A stretch of 64,000 bases of DNA from Bacteroidales bacterium (GCA_016937695.1 JAFGWC010000074.1:1-64000), one strand, 5' to 3'; shown: positions 9,301-18,714, counted from the stretch's first letter. The notes: generated from the letters alone by a model not told the origin. Numbers and translations are program-made.

Positions 9301-10991
9301 TACATTTTACAGACATAAAAAAAATAGAGATAAACATCTTACAATCAAAAATATACGGCGATAGTTTACATTATTATAATATAAATGCAAATCAAATTTT
9401 TAGAGATTTTAATAAAAATGAAATTGATAATCTAGTAATTCCAAAATTTTATTTAAACGGATTTAAATTTGACAATTTTTTTATAAATAAAGATTTAAAT
9501 TTAGATACATTATTAATTATAAAACCCGAAATAGAAATTGCTGATTTTAAAACAAATGGAAATAATGAAAAAAAATTAAGCCAATTAAATCTCTATAAAA
9601 AAATATACCCTAAATTAAAATCAATAAATATATCAGAAATTGAAATAGATAGCGCTAAATTAAAACTTACAGCAAACAACAAAAAAAGACCTTTTGGCAA
9701 TAGTTTCAATAACCTTTTTGGAAATATCAGTAATTTAATAATCGATTCGGTAAATCAAACCAGAAAAAATAAAATTTTAAATTCTGATGATATAAAATTA
9801 AAAATGAAAGATTATGAATTAAATCTTTCTGACAGTTTATATAATTTTAGATTTAAAGAAATTGGAATTTCTACAGCTCTGCATCGCTTATATATTGATT
9901 TAATTACAATTAACCCAAATATTGAAAGAGATAAATTTGCTGATAAAAACAAAAAAGAATTTACTTTGAATTACTTTTTTGGAAAAAAAATTATTGCCCA
10001 AAATGTCGATTTTGTAAATTTAATAGACAATAAAAAAATAATAATCGAAAACATTAACTTGCTCGATTTTAATTTACACACATATAAAAACAAAAAATTT
10101 CCTCTCGATTCTATAAAAAAAATAGCTTTACCTCTTGATTATATAAAAAAATATGACAATTATGTATTAATTGATACAATTAGCATAAAAAATTCATATA
10201 TAGGCTATGAAATTTTAGGAAAAGACGCTAATGAAACAGGTGTTATTGATTTAATCGATTTAGAAGGAAGAATTACAAATATTACAAACGACAAAGAAAA
10301 AATAAAAAATCAAGAATCAACAAAACTAAATTTAAGCGCCTATTTAATGAATGAAGGATTATTATCCGCATCTTTCGATTTTCCTTTAAATAGCAAATAC
10401 GGAGAATATAATTTCGCCGGCACTTTAGACTCTATGAGTGCTTTGCCATTTAATCCTTTACTCGAAAACCTGCTTTTTGTATCTTTAAAAGAAGGATATA
10501 TAGATAGTGCAGAGTTTTATGTAAATGTTAACGAAGATTATGCCGAAGGAAATATGAAACTCGCATACAGCGATTTAAAAGTGAATCTAATAAGCAAAAA
10601 GAAAACAGACTCACTTTTAGTTGAAAAAAGAGGTTTTGCTACCATGGTTGCAAATTCTATTATTAAAGGAAGTAATCCAAAAACAAAAAACTCGAGATTA
10701 AAAGAAAACAGAATTTATTACGAAAGAAACATATATAAACCAGTGTTTCACTATTGGACACAGTCTTTATTAACAGGTATTAAAGCTACTTTGGGTTTCA
10801 AATCGAAAGAATTTAAAGACCGATTAAAATTTGAAAAAATTTCTTCTAGATTTAATGAAAAATTAAGATTAAAGAACAAACGAAAATATAATAAAACAGA
10901 TAAGAAAAAATCAAAAAACACACTAAAAGAAGCAAAACATCAAAAAAGAATAAGAAAAAAAGAAGAAAAAAAGAAGAAAAAAAAACTCTAG
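6339..10991 (+). CDS. Very large AsmA-like (AsmA/TamB superfamily) envelope protein
   Basis: A 1550-residue protein with one N-terminal membrane anchor (about 18-40) followed by a long beta-rich periplasmic region. AsmA-like proteins span the periplasm as hydrophobic grooves and are implicated in lipid transport to the outer membrane. The C-terminal block (LSASFDFPLN about 1335, NFAGTLDSM, GNMKLAYSDLKVNL, PVFHYWTQSLLTGIKATLG about 1470-1488) is typical of AsmA-like C-termini. Five copies of an internal unit (YSDD or YSED followed by paired strands and a LYVENI-like strand) start near residues 224, 404, 580, 793 and 1147. The tail is extremely basic (EEKKKKKKL). Codon use is very A-rich. The anmK gene follows after 133 bases without a visible terminator. 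Confidence 0.8.
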   Translation: MEEIENNETQKSVKKKRILLKISYAIIFLFLISDISLYFFATPLLKNYLQTKVEKETQGLFTVDFDKISIEIGLRLLKLENFKLISDTSIYNKLIKDKKAEAALYNISCSSIEFWGTGLYKLFINKKLNVSELKLNDPIVDLKKLPDNNIDIDKRDFVHEDLFPSISIYLNEIKIKTISLNNGKFNLNINQDSTKKTKHVGFISVKLNNFLLNQKEFDEKAKLFYSEDISIEIDNYKIKLSDNIHYLFVENIYLSSKKSILTAVGVKVNPISNSKKYLNNLEDNYYRFKTSIIEINNFNLNQLYFDKNINIQQLTIDNPEISIINKYEKDEKTTKSKEIDLYNLIKGKFISISIDSLKIKNGKLNYFYNTDIKNEASYKTGSLNLKLYNFVLDEHSKDVESKIFYSDDIYFNLNSFYALFPNNNNQLYVENIWVNTFNKELSATNIKFSQKKINKSKNLINKALFDIKIPNIKLNGVRFKNFYHSRNIYLQSVNFSSSNFDAIFHNKQDKKISETDIINSIFSDFIKSIYIKNFNIKKSNFNFKIYQNDSVYNNYSGKVIFDLRSFNLNKYQNQNQNKLFYADGFKLQLFDYSQDLKDRTHSINLDNITISSFDSLLYISKLSVQPRNDLKTYSDLEKKHINKIYSFSIQNSKIEGVDINKAYFDSILDIKSISINNPKFIFSNYTDIYELADTNSIIEEKTNNLDSDFADLDLIEKILEPDSTKHNKSLKDLLSSYYSIINIRNLNLQKGDFKYLEIDSNINIDVMMSGKLSVRLNEFRFDTKKSELKNKFSYSDNIQFAIDDFQMKFFDKNYQLKVKRAIFSSKDSIFNATIVRVFPTNKLLNSNNKKNTYTIYTPNIITKGTNSGEFIDNNILDFGNVLIKSPVIALSQKEIDEKTFSETDKNKKHRFPFQKIWFNKIEIDSGIFGLMNTNKFDINNLSIKTKFSANLFEIEIDSNKINNPKNIFKNLNAIATIYDLHYQMPDSIHFTDIKKIEINILQSKIYGDSLHYYNINANQIFRDFNKNEIDNLVIPKFYLNGFKFDNFFINKDLNLDTLLIIKPEIEIADFKTNGNNEKKLSQLNLYKKIYPKLKSINISEIEIDSAKLKLTANNKKRPFGNSFNNLFGNISNLIIDSVNQTRKNKILNSDDIKLKMKDYELNLSDSLYNFRFKEIGISTALHRLYIDLITINPNIERDKFADKNKKEFTLNYFFGKKIIAQNVDFVNLIDNKKIIIENINLLDFNLHTYKNKKFPLDSIKKIALPLDYIKKYDNYVLIDTISIKNSYIGYEILGKDANETGVIDLIDLEGRITNITNDKEKIKNQESTKLNLSAYLMNEGLLSASFDFPLNSKYGEYNFAGTLDSMSALPFNPLLENLLFVSLKEGYIDSAEFYVNVNEDYAEGNMKLAYSDLKVNLISKKKTDSLLVEKRGFATMVANSIIKGSNPKTKNSRLKENRIYYERNIYKPVFHYWTQSLLTGIKATLGFKSKEFKDRLKFEKISSRFNEKLRLKNKRKYNKTDKKKSKNTLKEAKHQKRIRKKEEKKKKKKL

Positions 10992-11124
10992 GTTAGATTT
11001 TCTTTGATATTTTAAATATCTGCTATTCTAAACTATAGCCAGTAATTTGTATACTCAATTAGTGCAAAACAAATATTAATAAACATCACAGCTATTTTAA
11101 ACCAGAACCTTTAAAAAATCATAA

Positions 11125-12204
11125 ATGCCTGAATATAACGTAGTTGGAATAATGTCCGGAACATCATTAGATGGTTTAGATATTGCTTTATGTAATTTTA
11201 AATTAATCGACAATAATTGGCAATTTAAAATCTTAAACGCTAAAACTTTTGAATATGATGAATTTTGGAAAAATAAGCTTACAAATGCATCTGAAATTAG
11301 TGCTTTTGAATTTGTAAAATTACATAAAGAATATGGAAATTTTATTGCTCAATTAATAAATAATTTTCTAAAAGAAATTGAGATAAAAGTAGATTTAATT
11401 TCATCTCACGGACATACAGTTTTTCATTTGCCTGAATTGCAAATAAATTTTCAAATTGGCGATGGCGCTATAATTGCCGCAAAAACAAAAATCAATACAG
11501 TTTCTGATTTCCGAACTTTAGATATAGCTTTAAGCGGACAAGGAGCTCCACTTGTTCCAATAGGCGACCAACTTTTATTTAATAATTTTGATTTTTGTTT
11601 AAATCTTGGCGGATTTGCAAATATTTCTTTTAATAATGCTGATAATAAAAGAGTTGCATATGACATTTGTCCTGTAAATATGGTTTTAAACGAATTCGCC
11701 AAAACACATAACATGGATTTTGATAAAGACGGCGAATTAGGCAAAAAAGGAAATGTTTTACCAAATTTATTAAACCAATTAAACAATATTGAATATTATA
11801 AAAAATCAGCCCCAAAATCTTTAAGTAAAGAATGGTATATATCTGATTTTAAGCAATTTATTAACTTAAACAAACCTGGCTTTTACGATAATTTAAGAAC
11901 TGTTTATGAACATATTGCTGTACAAATATCTTTAAGTTTTGAAAATGAAATATTTGAAAAGAAATCAATTAAATCTGTATTAATTACAGGCGGAGGAACA
12001 TTTAATAATTTTTTAATCGAAATAATAAAAACCAAAACAAAAGCACAAATTTTTATTCCCGAAAAACAAATTGTTGAATATAAAGAAGCTTTAATTTTTG
12101 CATTTCTTGGAGTTTTACGATTTAGAAATGAAATTAATAGTTTAGCATCTGTTACAGGTGCAAAATTTGATAATTCAAGCGGCATTATTAATAGAATAAA
12201 CTAA
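11125..12204 (+). CDS. anmK: Anhydro-N-acetylmuramic acid kinase
   Basis: AnmK opens and phosphorylates 1,6-anhydro-MurNAc released by lytic transglycosylases, feeding cell-wall sugars back into MurNAc-6-phosphate. The 359-residue length fits the family. The N-terminal GIMSGTSLDGLDIA (8-21) is the ATP-binding signature. SSHGHTVFHLP (about 93-103), FRTLDIALSGQGAPLVPIGD (about 128-147), NLGGFANIS and LITGGGTFN (about 287-295) are the other conserved blocks. An MltF-like transglycosylase in this window (40210-41652) would produce muropeptides relevant to this pathway, though it is not linked. Function is assigned with high confidence. Confidence 0.95.
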   Translation: MPEYNVVGIMSGTSLDGLDIALCNFKLIDNNWQFKILNAKTFEYDEFWKNKLTNASEISAFEFVKLHKEYGNFIAQLINNFLKEIEIKVDLISSHGHTVFHLPELQINFQIGDGAIIAAKTKINTVSDFRTLDIALSGQGAPLVPIGDQLLFNNFDFCLNLGGFANISFNNADNKRVAYDICPVNMVLNEFAKTHNMDFDKDGELGKKGNVLPNLLNQLNNIEYYKKSAPKSLSKEWYISDFKQFINLNKPGFYDNLRTVYEHIAVQISLSFENEIFEKKSIKSVLITGGGTFNNFLIEIIKTKTKAQIFIPEKQIVEYKEALIFAFLGVLRFRNEINSLASVTGAKFDNSSGIINRIN

Positions 12205-12333
12205 ATGTAAAGTTATTTTATAATTCATTGCTTACAAATTTTTAATTAAATTTGTAATTTAAAAACATACGTTTTTATTGATGAACTAACACTAAACAAA
12301 AGTGAATTTTAAATAAAGACAAAGCAAAAAAAT

Positions 12334-12828
12334 ATGAGAAAAGGTGTTTTCAGCCACAGCAGGCGCGACCAAATATTGATAAATATAAAAACTGCAGATT
12401 ATGCAGATAAGTTTTTCAAAAAATTTGATTCAAGTTTAGAAAAAGGCTATATTTTTGATAAAAACAGACAAGGAAATAAACTAGAATTTAAAGGTAGTAT
12501 TTTTAGATTTGCTTGGAACGGATGGAATTTATTTAATAATATCAGCAATGGAATAATTGAATTTCAAGAAGAAAATGAAAAAGTTTTCATACATCACAAA
12601 ATCTATTTTCTGGAAATTTTTACAATAGCATTAATTTTTACAATTATTCCTGTAACAATGTTTGGAGGATGGAAATTAAAAACAATTGTTTTTTTTGCTA
12701 TTTGGATTATTTATCTTATTGGATATTTTGTTAGCGTTTTCCGATTTAATTCTCTCATATCCGAAACATTAATAAACGTAAATAAAACATCAGGATATGA
12801 ACTTGAAAATGAACACAATAACATATAG
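12334..12828 (+). CDS. Small membrane protein of unknown function
   Basis: A 164-residue protein. After a basic, polar N-terminal 85 residues (FSHSRRDQILINIKTADYAD, FRFAWNGWNLF) it has two adjacent transmembrane segments (IFTIALIFTIIPVTMF about 95-110 and TIVFFAIWIIYLIGYFVSVF about 117-136) and a short polar tail. The N-terminal part looks like a folded cytoplasmic domain rather than a signal. It ends just before a bidirectional terminator shared with the convergent outer-membrane protein gene. No family recognised. Confidence 0.6.
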   Translation: MRKGVFSHSRRDQILINIKTADYADKFFKKFDSSLEKGYIFDKNRQGNKLEFKGSIFRFAWNGWNLFNNISNGIIEFQEENEKVFIHHKIYFLEIFTIALIFTIIPVTMFGGWKLKTIVFFAIWIIYLIGYFVSVFRFNSLISETLINVNKTSGYELENEHNNI

Positions 12829-12874
12829 TTTATTTTCTCACATACAATTATAATTAAAAAAACTCACATCAAAA

Positions 12875-12897
12875 AAAAGCCTCAAAATGAGGCTTTT
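12875..12897. terminator. Bidirectional intrinsic terminator
   Basis: The stem GCCTCA (12879-12884) pairs with TGAGGC (12888-12893) around an AAA loop, flanked by A-tract and T-tract so it works on both strands. It separates the convergent genes ending at 12828 (+) and 12919 (-). Confidence 0.85.
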
Positions 12898-12918
12898 AAA
12901 ATATAATATGTGCTTTTT

Positions 12919-14451
12919 TTATTCATCAATTCCAAAATCCACGGGTTCGCTAGTGTTACCACCACCAATATTAAGTGGCATACTAAATCCAATATATGGC
13001 GTTACGTATTGAGTGGCATGAAATGTACCATCTTCAAGTTTAGACCATGTCCATTTATAATCCATACCAATCATTAAAAATTTATATAGTTTATAAGCAA
13101 CTCTGGCATTTAATAACGAACGGTCATCTAATTCAAAGGCATCAGACAATCCTGTTAAACCTCCTTTTACATATTGTCCTGTTATAACTACTTTTTCCAT
13201 TAATTGTGAAGCATCTAAATTAAGAGTTAAAATAGCTGGAGCAGTTTCTGAAACATCATCAGGAATCATTAGTGAGCCGCCAACTTTAATTTTGTCAAGA
13301 ACTGTAAGTGTTAAAGCACCATAAATACCTTTTTTCCCATTAGATTGAGCTAGAAGCAATAATTGTTGATCTTTTGAAAATTCATATGTTGCATTAAAGA
13401 ATTGTGGCATAAAAAATTCTTTATACCAAAGTCTTTCAATTCTTGTATCTATACGTAAAACATTACCGCCAACTTTAAATCTAAAATCGGCGCCCATACT
13501 AAAACCACTACCTGCATCGTAAGCATTACCTGTTGTAACTCCTTTTACTAATGGATTATCAGAAGCTACTCCGGTTGCTAATTCTTCTGCACGAATTCCA
13601 TCAGCAATTAAATTCAAATCATTTTGAAGCAATTCTGAGCTGTTTTTCAATAATTTACCATATTGAGTGTAAAGTCTGATTTGCATAAAACTATTTGATA
13701 ATGGAATTACACCCATATCAATCGACCAAGCTTTCATCCCATCTTTTATGTATTCGTTTTTATTTTCAATTTCATTACCATCAGCATCTTCGGTTATTAT
13801 TGCAGTTTGATCGTGGTCAGTAACATAAGTAAAACCAATATCAATAGTTTTCGCGATAGGGATGTCAGTCATTCCCAATGGTTTAACATATGGTCTAAAA
13901 GCAAGTAAATTTGTTGATACAGGATCAAAATCGCTATATAAACCTTCAACACCAATAAAATTTTTAACTAAAACATCAAAAGTTAAACCTACTTTCCTTT
14001 TTTCAAAACTGGTTGCATTTGTATAATTATCTAAAAGCAAGCCATATCCGATATATGAACCTGTTAAATCACCAACTCTAACATAAACAGGATCTTTCTT
14101 TTTTACTCCCCATCTCACATATCTAATTAATCTTGCCCAGCCTACTCCATCTTTAAATTCTTCTGTTCTTAAACTTCCATCGCTTAAATTAAACATTAGT
14201 GGGATATCAAAACCAAAACCTAATTTACCAATAGAGAGTTCTGGTTGAATTCTAAGCCCAATAAATTGTTCGCCGCCAATATCAGTATAGCCAAGCAAAG
14301 CTGACAAAGAGCTTTGATTTCCCATCGAATTTTCGATATCAAAATCAGAATTCTCATCGGTTCCTGTTCCTTCGTCTTGTGCAATAGCACTAAAGTTGAA
14401 AAACGAAAATAAAAAAACTGTAATCAATAAATAATTTTGTAACTTCTTCAT
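12919..14451 (-). CDS. Outer-membrane beta-barrel-like protein
   Basis: A 510-residue protein with a cleavable signal peptide (NYLLITVFLFSFFNFSAIAQ, cut after about 25). An acidic linker (DEGTGTDENSDFDIENS) follows, and the rest is alternating hydrophobic strands (YVRVGDLTGSYIGYGLLL, FMQIRLYTQYGKLL, VAYKLYKFLMIGMDYKWTW) ending in a final strand region YVTPYIGFSMPLNIGGG. This is consistent with an outer-membrane barrel. No plug, TonB box or transport motif is seen. The ligand is unknown. The terminal FGIDE lacks the usual aromatic last residue of many barrels, so a few C-terminal residues may lie outside it. Confidence 0.65.
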   Translation of the reverse strand: MKKLQNYLLITVFLFSFFNFSAIAQDEGTGTDENSDFDIENSMGNQSSLSALLGYTDIGGEQFIGLRIQPELSIGKLGFGFDIPLMFNLSDGSLRTEEFKDGVGWARLIRYVRWGVKKKDPVYVRVGDLTGSYIGYGLLLDNYTNATSFEKRKVGLTFDVLVKNFIGVEGLYSDFDPVSTNLLAFRPYVKPLGMTDIPIAKTIDIGFTYVTDHDQTAIITEDADGNEIENKNEYIKDGMKAWSIDMGVIPLSNSFMQIRLYTQYGKLLKNSSELLQNDLNLIADGIRAEELATGVASDNPLVKGVTTGNAYDAGSGFSMGADFRFKVGGNVLRIDTRIERLWYKEFFMPQFFNATYEFSKDQQLLLLAQSNGKKGIYGALTLTVLDKIKVGGSLMIPDDVSETAPAILTLNLDASQLMEKVVITGQYVKGGLTGLSDAFELDDRSLLNARVAYKLYKFLMIGMDYKWTWSKLEDGTFHATQYVTPYIGFSMPLNIGGGNTSEPVDFGIDE

Positions 14452-14633
14452 AATATACTTATTAGTTTAAAATTTTATTATTTAAAAATATATAAAATCT
14501 TTAAATTATTTCATTAAAGTATTTACAATAACGAAATAATATTTAAAAAAATTTAATTATTCAATATTATATAGACAAAAAAACAATACATAAGGCTGCA
14601 TTAACATTTAAAATACAAATTAAAACATTGATA

Positions 14634-15614
14634 TTAAGCAATATACACTTCCAGCAGTTTTGATTTTCGTTTAGGTATTAATTTGATGTTTTTTAAAACT
14701 GCCGGAAGTAAAATTGTTTCACCTTTTTTACAGATTTCTTTTCCACTTGCAAAATCAATTTCAAATTCTCCTTCCAGACATATATAAACAACAAAAGAAT
14801 CAATCAAAAAATAATCTTTTTCTACTGTTTTATCAAATTCCAGAATATTTGTCTTAAAAAATTCACATTCTAAAATATTAGAGGTTTTATTTTCAGTAAA
14901 TTTATAATCGGTTTTATAATTAGTATAAAAACCATAATCGATAACATCAACGGCTAAATCTGTGTGAAGCTCTCTATAATTTCCATTATCGTCTTTTCTT
15001 CCCCAATCGTAAATTCGGTATGTGATATCCGAAGTTTGTTGTATTTCGGCAAGAACAATCCCGGCTCCAATTGCATGAACGCGCCCGGCAGGTATAAAAT
15101 ACACATCATCTTTTTTAACTTTCTCGAAGTTTAAAATATTTTTCAAATTTCCTGAACTCAAAGCAAGTTTATATTCCTGCATATTCGTTTCTTTGTTAAA
15201 ACCCGAAATAAGCTCTGCTTTTTGCTTTGCATCAACAATATACCACATTTCTGTTTTACCAAAAGCATTATGCCTTTCTTTGGCAATTTCATTGTCGGGA
15301 TGTACCTGAATTGATAATACTTCATTTGCATCAATAAATTTAATTAAAAGAGGAAATTCTATTCCAAATTTGTCAAAAACTTTATCGCCTACAATATTTC
15401 CCATATAGATTTCAATAATTTCCTCCAAATTATTTTCAGCCAAAAACCCATTAGAAACAACTGAAATATTATCACTTATAGCAGAAATTTCCCAACTTTC
15501 GCCTATTTTTTTATTTAAGTCAATTTTTTTATTTAGAGATTTATTAAGATTATCCAATCCCCAAATTTTTTCTTTAAAAATTGGCTCAAATTTTAAAGGA
15601 TATAAATTTTCCAT
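14634..15614 (-). CDS. manA: Mannose-6-phosphate isomerase, class I type
   Basis: Interconverts fructose-6-phosphate and mannose-6-phosphate, linking glycolysis to mannose and GDP-sugar synthesis. The 326-residue protein is a short cupin-type ManA. Zinc-site motifs are visible: IQVHPDNE (about 101-108; His ligand), FGKTEMWYI (about 117-125; Glu ligand), and PAGRVHAIGAGIVLAEIQQT (about 175-194; His ligand). ITYRIYDWGR (about 196-205) is the conserved block that follows. The C-terminal cupin domain is shorter than in enteric ManA, as usual for Bacteroidota and Firmicutes. It is transcribed away from the divergent sensor gene at 16000. Confidence 0.93.
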   Translation of the reverse strand: MENLYPLKFEPIFKEKIWGLDNLNKSLNKKIDLNKKIGESWEISAISDNISVVSNGFLAENNLEEIIEIYMGNIVGDKVFDKFGIEFPLLIKFIDANEVLSIQVHPDNEIAKERHNAFGKTEMWYIVDAKQKAELISGFNKETNMQEYKLALSSGNLKNILNFEKVKKDDVYFIPAGRVHAIGAGIVLAEIQQTSDITYRIYDWGRKDDNGNYRELHTDLAVDVIDYGFYTNYKTDYKFTENKTSNILECEFFKTNILEFDKTVEKDYFLIDSFVVYICLEGEFEIDFASGKEICKKGETILLPAVLKNIKLIPKRKSKLLEVYIA

Positions 15615-15999
15615 ATATCTGTTTTATTATTCAAATTTTTCAAAATTAAATTAAATAGAGAAAAAGCCAAACAAATACTTAAACAATAATTAATTTCGGT
15701 ACTAAATTTGATTATAATAAAATATCGCAATGTTTTATAAACATTGAAAAGTTATATTGACATCTTAAATTTAAAGAAATGTTTGCAATTTTGCTATTAA
15801 ATTTTACTAAATTAAGATAGATTTACTATATTTGAAACTTATTGAGTTTTGTTAATATTTGTATTTTATTAATTTTTAACACATTAATTAATAATTAGAA
15901 CAAAAAAAGAAAAAATTTATTATCTGATTTGCATACGAAACACAAAAAGCAATGATTACATAATCAGCTTATTATATGTGAGTTACAAAATTTTAATAT
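15615..15999. other. Divergent intergenic region, AT-rich
   Basis: It lies between manA (-) and the sensor gene (+) and should hold both promoters. TAnnTTTG matches occur on the + strand at 15703-15710 and 15827-15834, but neither has a convincing -33 TTTG at the right distance, and such matches are frequent in this AT-rich DNA. No ORF, repeat or RNA structure was recognised. Confidence 0.5.
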
Positions 16000-18699
16000 A
16001 TGGGAAGAGAGTTTAATCTGAGCATAAAAAACAGATTTTTAATTTTTATAGGCATTATAATATTAGCCGGTTCTTCTATTATTTTCATGTTTATAAAATC
16101 TATTAATGACATTCAAAACTTTAATGAATATCATATATTAATAGACAAACTTGAAATTGAATATCTTTCTATGAGAAGATTTGAACAACATTTTCTTGTT
16201 CGATTTTCAGAAGATCCCGGATTTTTCAAATCAGGAAACAACAAATATTTAAGAAAACATAAAAGCTCATCAGCAAAATTAACTTCAATAATAAATGATT
16301 TAAAAGAAAATTCATTAACTGAAGAAATTGGATTCGAGGAAAATATTGATAATATGAATAATTTCACAAAAACTTATTACGATATTTTTTCTGACATTTC
16401 AAACAAAATTTATTTAAAAGGAACTGTTAATACAGGAATTATCGGTTCTGTTAATTTAACTCTTGCAGAAATATCTGATTTTCAATTAAATAACGAAGCA
16501 AAAAACAAAATTTGGATTATTGACCAAAACATTAAAGATTTTCTTTTATACAAAGACAATAAATATGCTGAAAACTTCATGTATAATTTCAGCAAATTAA
16601 ATGATGCATTAGGCGGCAGTAATTTCAGCAACTCAAATCTTTCAGATGATTCTTTATTTATTGACAATCAAACATCAAACAATCAAAACTTAATTAAATC
16701 AATTAATAATTTAAAAAAAGAGTTTGTTTCCTTAATTAAACTTGACAACCAAATTGGCTTAAATTCAGAAGAAGGTTTACATAAAGATTTAAGAACAGAA
16801 ATACACAAATTAGATCCTGAAATTGAATTTATGTCGAAAACAATTTCTGAAAAAAAATCTGACCTAATTAAAAGATTATTAAGAATAGCATTTATTTTAA
16901 CTAGTTTAATTATAGTTATAATTTTATATTACGCATTTTCGTTTTTAAATTCCATTACTGGCTCTATAAACAAGCTTAATCAATACATACAGCCTTTAAG
17001 TAAAGGTATATTACCTGATGAACTTCTGGTTTTGAAGCAAAAAAATGAATTGTCAGACATTACAGTTGCAATAAACGAACTTATTGTTGGATTGAAAAAA
17101 ACCACAAACTTTGCAGAAACTATAGGTAGAGGAAAATTTGACAAAGATTTTCAACCATTAAGTAATCAAGACGTTTTAGGCAATTCGTTAATTGAAATGC
17201 GCGAGAACTTACTTAACTCTCAATTGGATGAAAAGAAAAGGCAAGAAGAAGACAGTTTAAGAAAGTGGTCGAACGAAGGGTTAGCAAAATTTAGCGAAAT
17301 TTTAAGACAAAGTGCAGGAGATATTGACATTTTAACTTCAAGTATAGTAAGAAACATTGTAAACTTTTTAAATGCAAATCAGTCCGGTTTATTTTTGATT
17401 AATGATTCAAACAAAGAAGACATTCATCTAGAATTAATTGCAACATATGCATATAATCACGAAAGAAAAAAACAAAAAAAGATATATATTGGCGAAGGAT
17501 TAATTGGAATGTGCGCAGTTGAAAAATCAACAGTTCATTTAGATAATATCCCAGAAGGTTATTTAAGTATTACATCAGGACTTGGAGGCTCAAACCCAAA
17601 AAGTTTATTAATTGTGCCACTTAAGCTTGAAGATGAAATATTTGGTGTTATTGAAATTGCATCTTTCAACAATTTTCAAAAGCACGAAGTAGAATTTGTA
17701 GAAAGAGTATCAGAAAGCATTTCATCTACACTTTCAATGACTAAAATAAATACTCAAACAGCTAATTTACTTAGTAAATCGCAAAGACAGGCAGAAGAAA
17801 TGGCTTCTCAAGAAGAAGAAATGCGACAAAACTTTGAAGAACTTAAAGCTACACAAGAAGAATCGGCTCGTAGAGAAGCTGAAATGTCAAGTATAATTCA
17901 GGCAATTAATAACTCATCTCTTGTTGTTGAATTTGACCTTAACGGATATATAATTAATGCAAATCAAGCAATTTTAGATTTATTGAACCTAACTCGTTCT
18001 GATATGGTTGGAAAGCACCAAAGTGATTTTGAAAAAATGGAGGATACAAATATCAGACCTGTAGAGTTTTGGGAAAATATTAAAGAAGGAAAAATTGTTT
18101 CTGAAGTTAATAAAATAAGTGTAAGCAATAAAGTATATTGGTTACATGAGGTTTATACTCCTATTACTGATGCAAATGGTAAACCATACAAAATTTTAAA
18201 TTTAGCTACTGACATTACAGAAAGCAAAGAGCTTGAAAATGAGCTTGTTGACCAAGCCGAACAAATGGCAATTCAAGAAGAAGAATTAAGAAGGAATCTT
18301 CAAGAACTTGAAAAAGCTCAAAAAGAAATGACTACAAAACAGAAAGAACTTGAAAATGCCAATGAAATAATTACAACTAATGAAAAATCGCTTCAAGAAT
18401 TAGTTGAAAAAGCGAAAATCCAAGAAAGAAGACTTAGAACAAGAAATGCTGAACTTGCTGAACGTGAAGTGCAATTTAAAAAAGAATTCGACGAAATGGA
18501 AAGAGCTAATAAAGCTTTAGACATTGAAAGCAAAGAAAATTTAGAAGAATTAAAAAAACTGAGATCTAACGAAAAGATATTGAAGAAATTCCTAAACGAT
18601 TCAAAAGAAGCACAGAAGAAACTTGAAAATGAAAATCTTGAATTGTTAAAAAAACTGGAAGCTTCTATTAATGAAATAAAGAAATTAAAAGGGAAATAA
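16000..18699 (+). CDS. HAMP-GAF-PAS sensor with coiled-coil C-terminus, no kinase domain
   Basis: An 899-residue membrane sensor. TM1 (about 11-31) and TM2 (about 292-315) enclose an extracytoplasmic, largely helical domain of about 260 residues. A HAMP region follows (about 315-370), with a second HAMP-like stretch to about 405, then a GAF domain (about 425-575, with FGVIEIASFNNFQKHEVEFV). A coiled coil leads to a PAS domain (about 629-745, with VVEFDLNGYIINANQAILDL and ILNLATDITESKELE), and the last 150 residues are a charged coiled coil (RRNLQELEKAQKEMTTKQ). No HisKA H-box, HATPase, GGDEF, methyl-accepting hairpin or PP2C motif is present. It may signal through protein contacts. It ends in a terminator before convergent nadC. 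Confidence 0.8.
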   Translation: MGREFNLSIKNRFLIFIGIIILAGSSIIFMFIKSINDIQNFNEYHILIDKLEIEYLSMRRFEQHFLVRFSEDPGFFKSGNNKYLRKHKSSSAKLTSIINDLKENSLTEEIGFEENIDNMNNFTKTYYDIFSDISNKIYLKGTVNTGIIGSVNLTLAEISDFQLNNEAKNKIWIIDQNIKDFLLYKDNKYAENFMYNFSKLNDALGGSNFSNSNLSDDSLFIDNQTSNNQNLIKSINNLKKEFVSLIKLDNQIGLNSEEGLHKDLRTEIHKLDPEIEFMSKTISEKKSDLIKRLLRIAFILTSLIIVIILYYAFSFLNSITGSINKLNQYIQPLSKGILPDELLVLKQKNELSDITVAINELIVGLKKTTNFAETIGRGKFDKDFQPLSNQDVLGNSLIEMRENLLNSQLDEKKRQEEDSLRKWSNEGLAKFSEILRQSAGDIDILTSSIVRNIVNFLNANQSGLFLINDSNKEDIHLELIATYAYNHERKKQKKIYIGEGLIGMCAVEKSTVHLDNIPEGYLSITSGLGGSNPKSLLIVPLKLEDEIFGVIEIASFNNFQKHEVEFVERVSESISSTLSMTKINTQTANLLSKSQRQAEEMASQEEEMRQNFEELKATQEESARREAEMSSIIQAINNSSLVVEFDLNGYIINANQAILDLLNLTRSDMVGKHQSDFEKMEDTNIRPVEFWENIKEGKIVSEVNKISVSNKVYWLHEVYTPITDANGKPYKILNLATDITESKELENELVDQAEQMAIQEEELRRNLQELEKAQKEMTTKQKELENANEIITTNEKSLQELVEKAKIQERRLRTRNAELAEREVQFKKEFDEMERANKALDIESKENLEELKKLRSNEKILKKFLNDSKEAQKKLENENLELLKKLEASINEIKKLKGK

Positions 18700-18712
18700 A
18701 AATTCCCTTTTT
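18688..18712. terminator. Bidirectional terminator at the end of the sensor gene
   Basis: AAAAGGGAA (18687-18695) pairs with TTCCCTTTT (18703-18711) around the stop codon of the sensor gene, followed by more T. It overlaps the last codons, and on the other strand it serves the convergent nadC, whose stop is at 18715. Confidence 0.6.
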
Positions 18713-18714
18713 TC

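Noticed and set aside
15700-15834. TAnnTTTG matches as promoters for the sensor gene
   Set aside because: No -33 element at proper distance, and the motif is frequent by chance in this AT-rich DNA.
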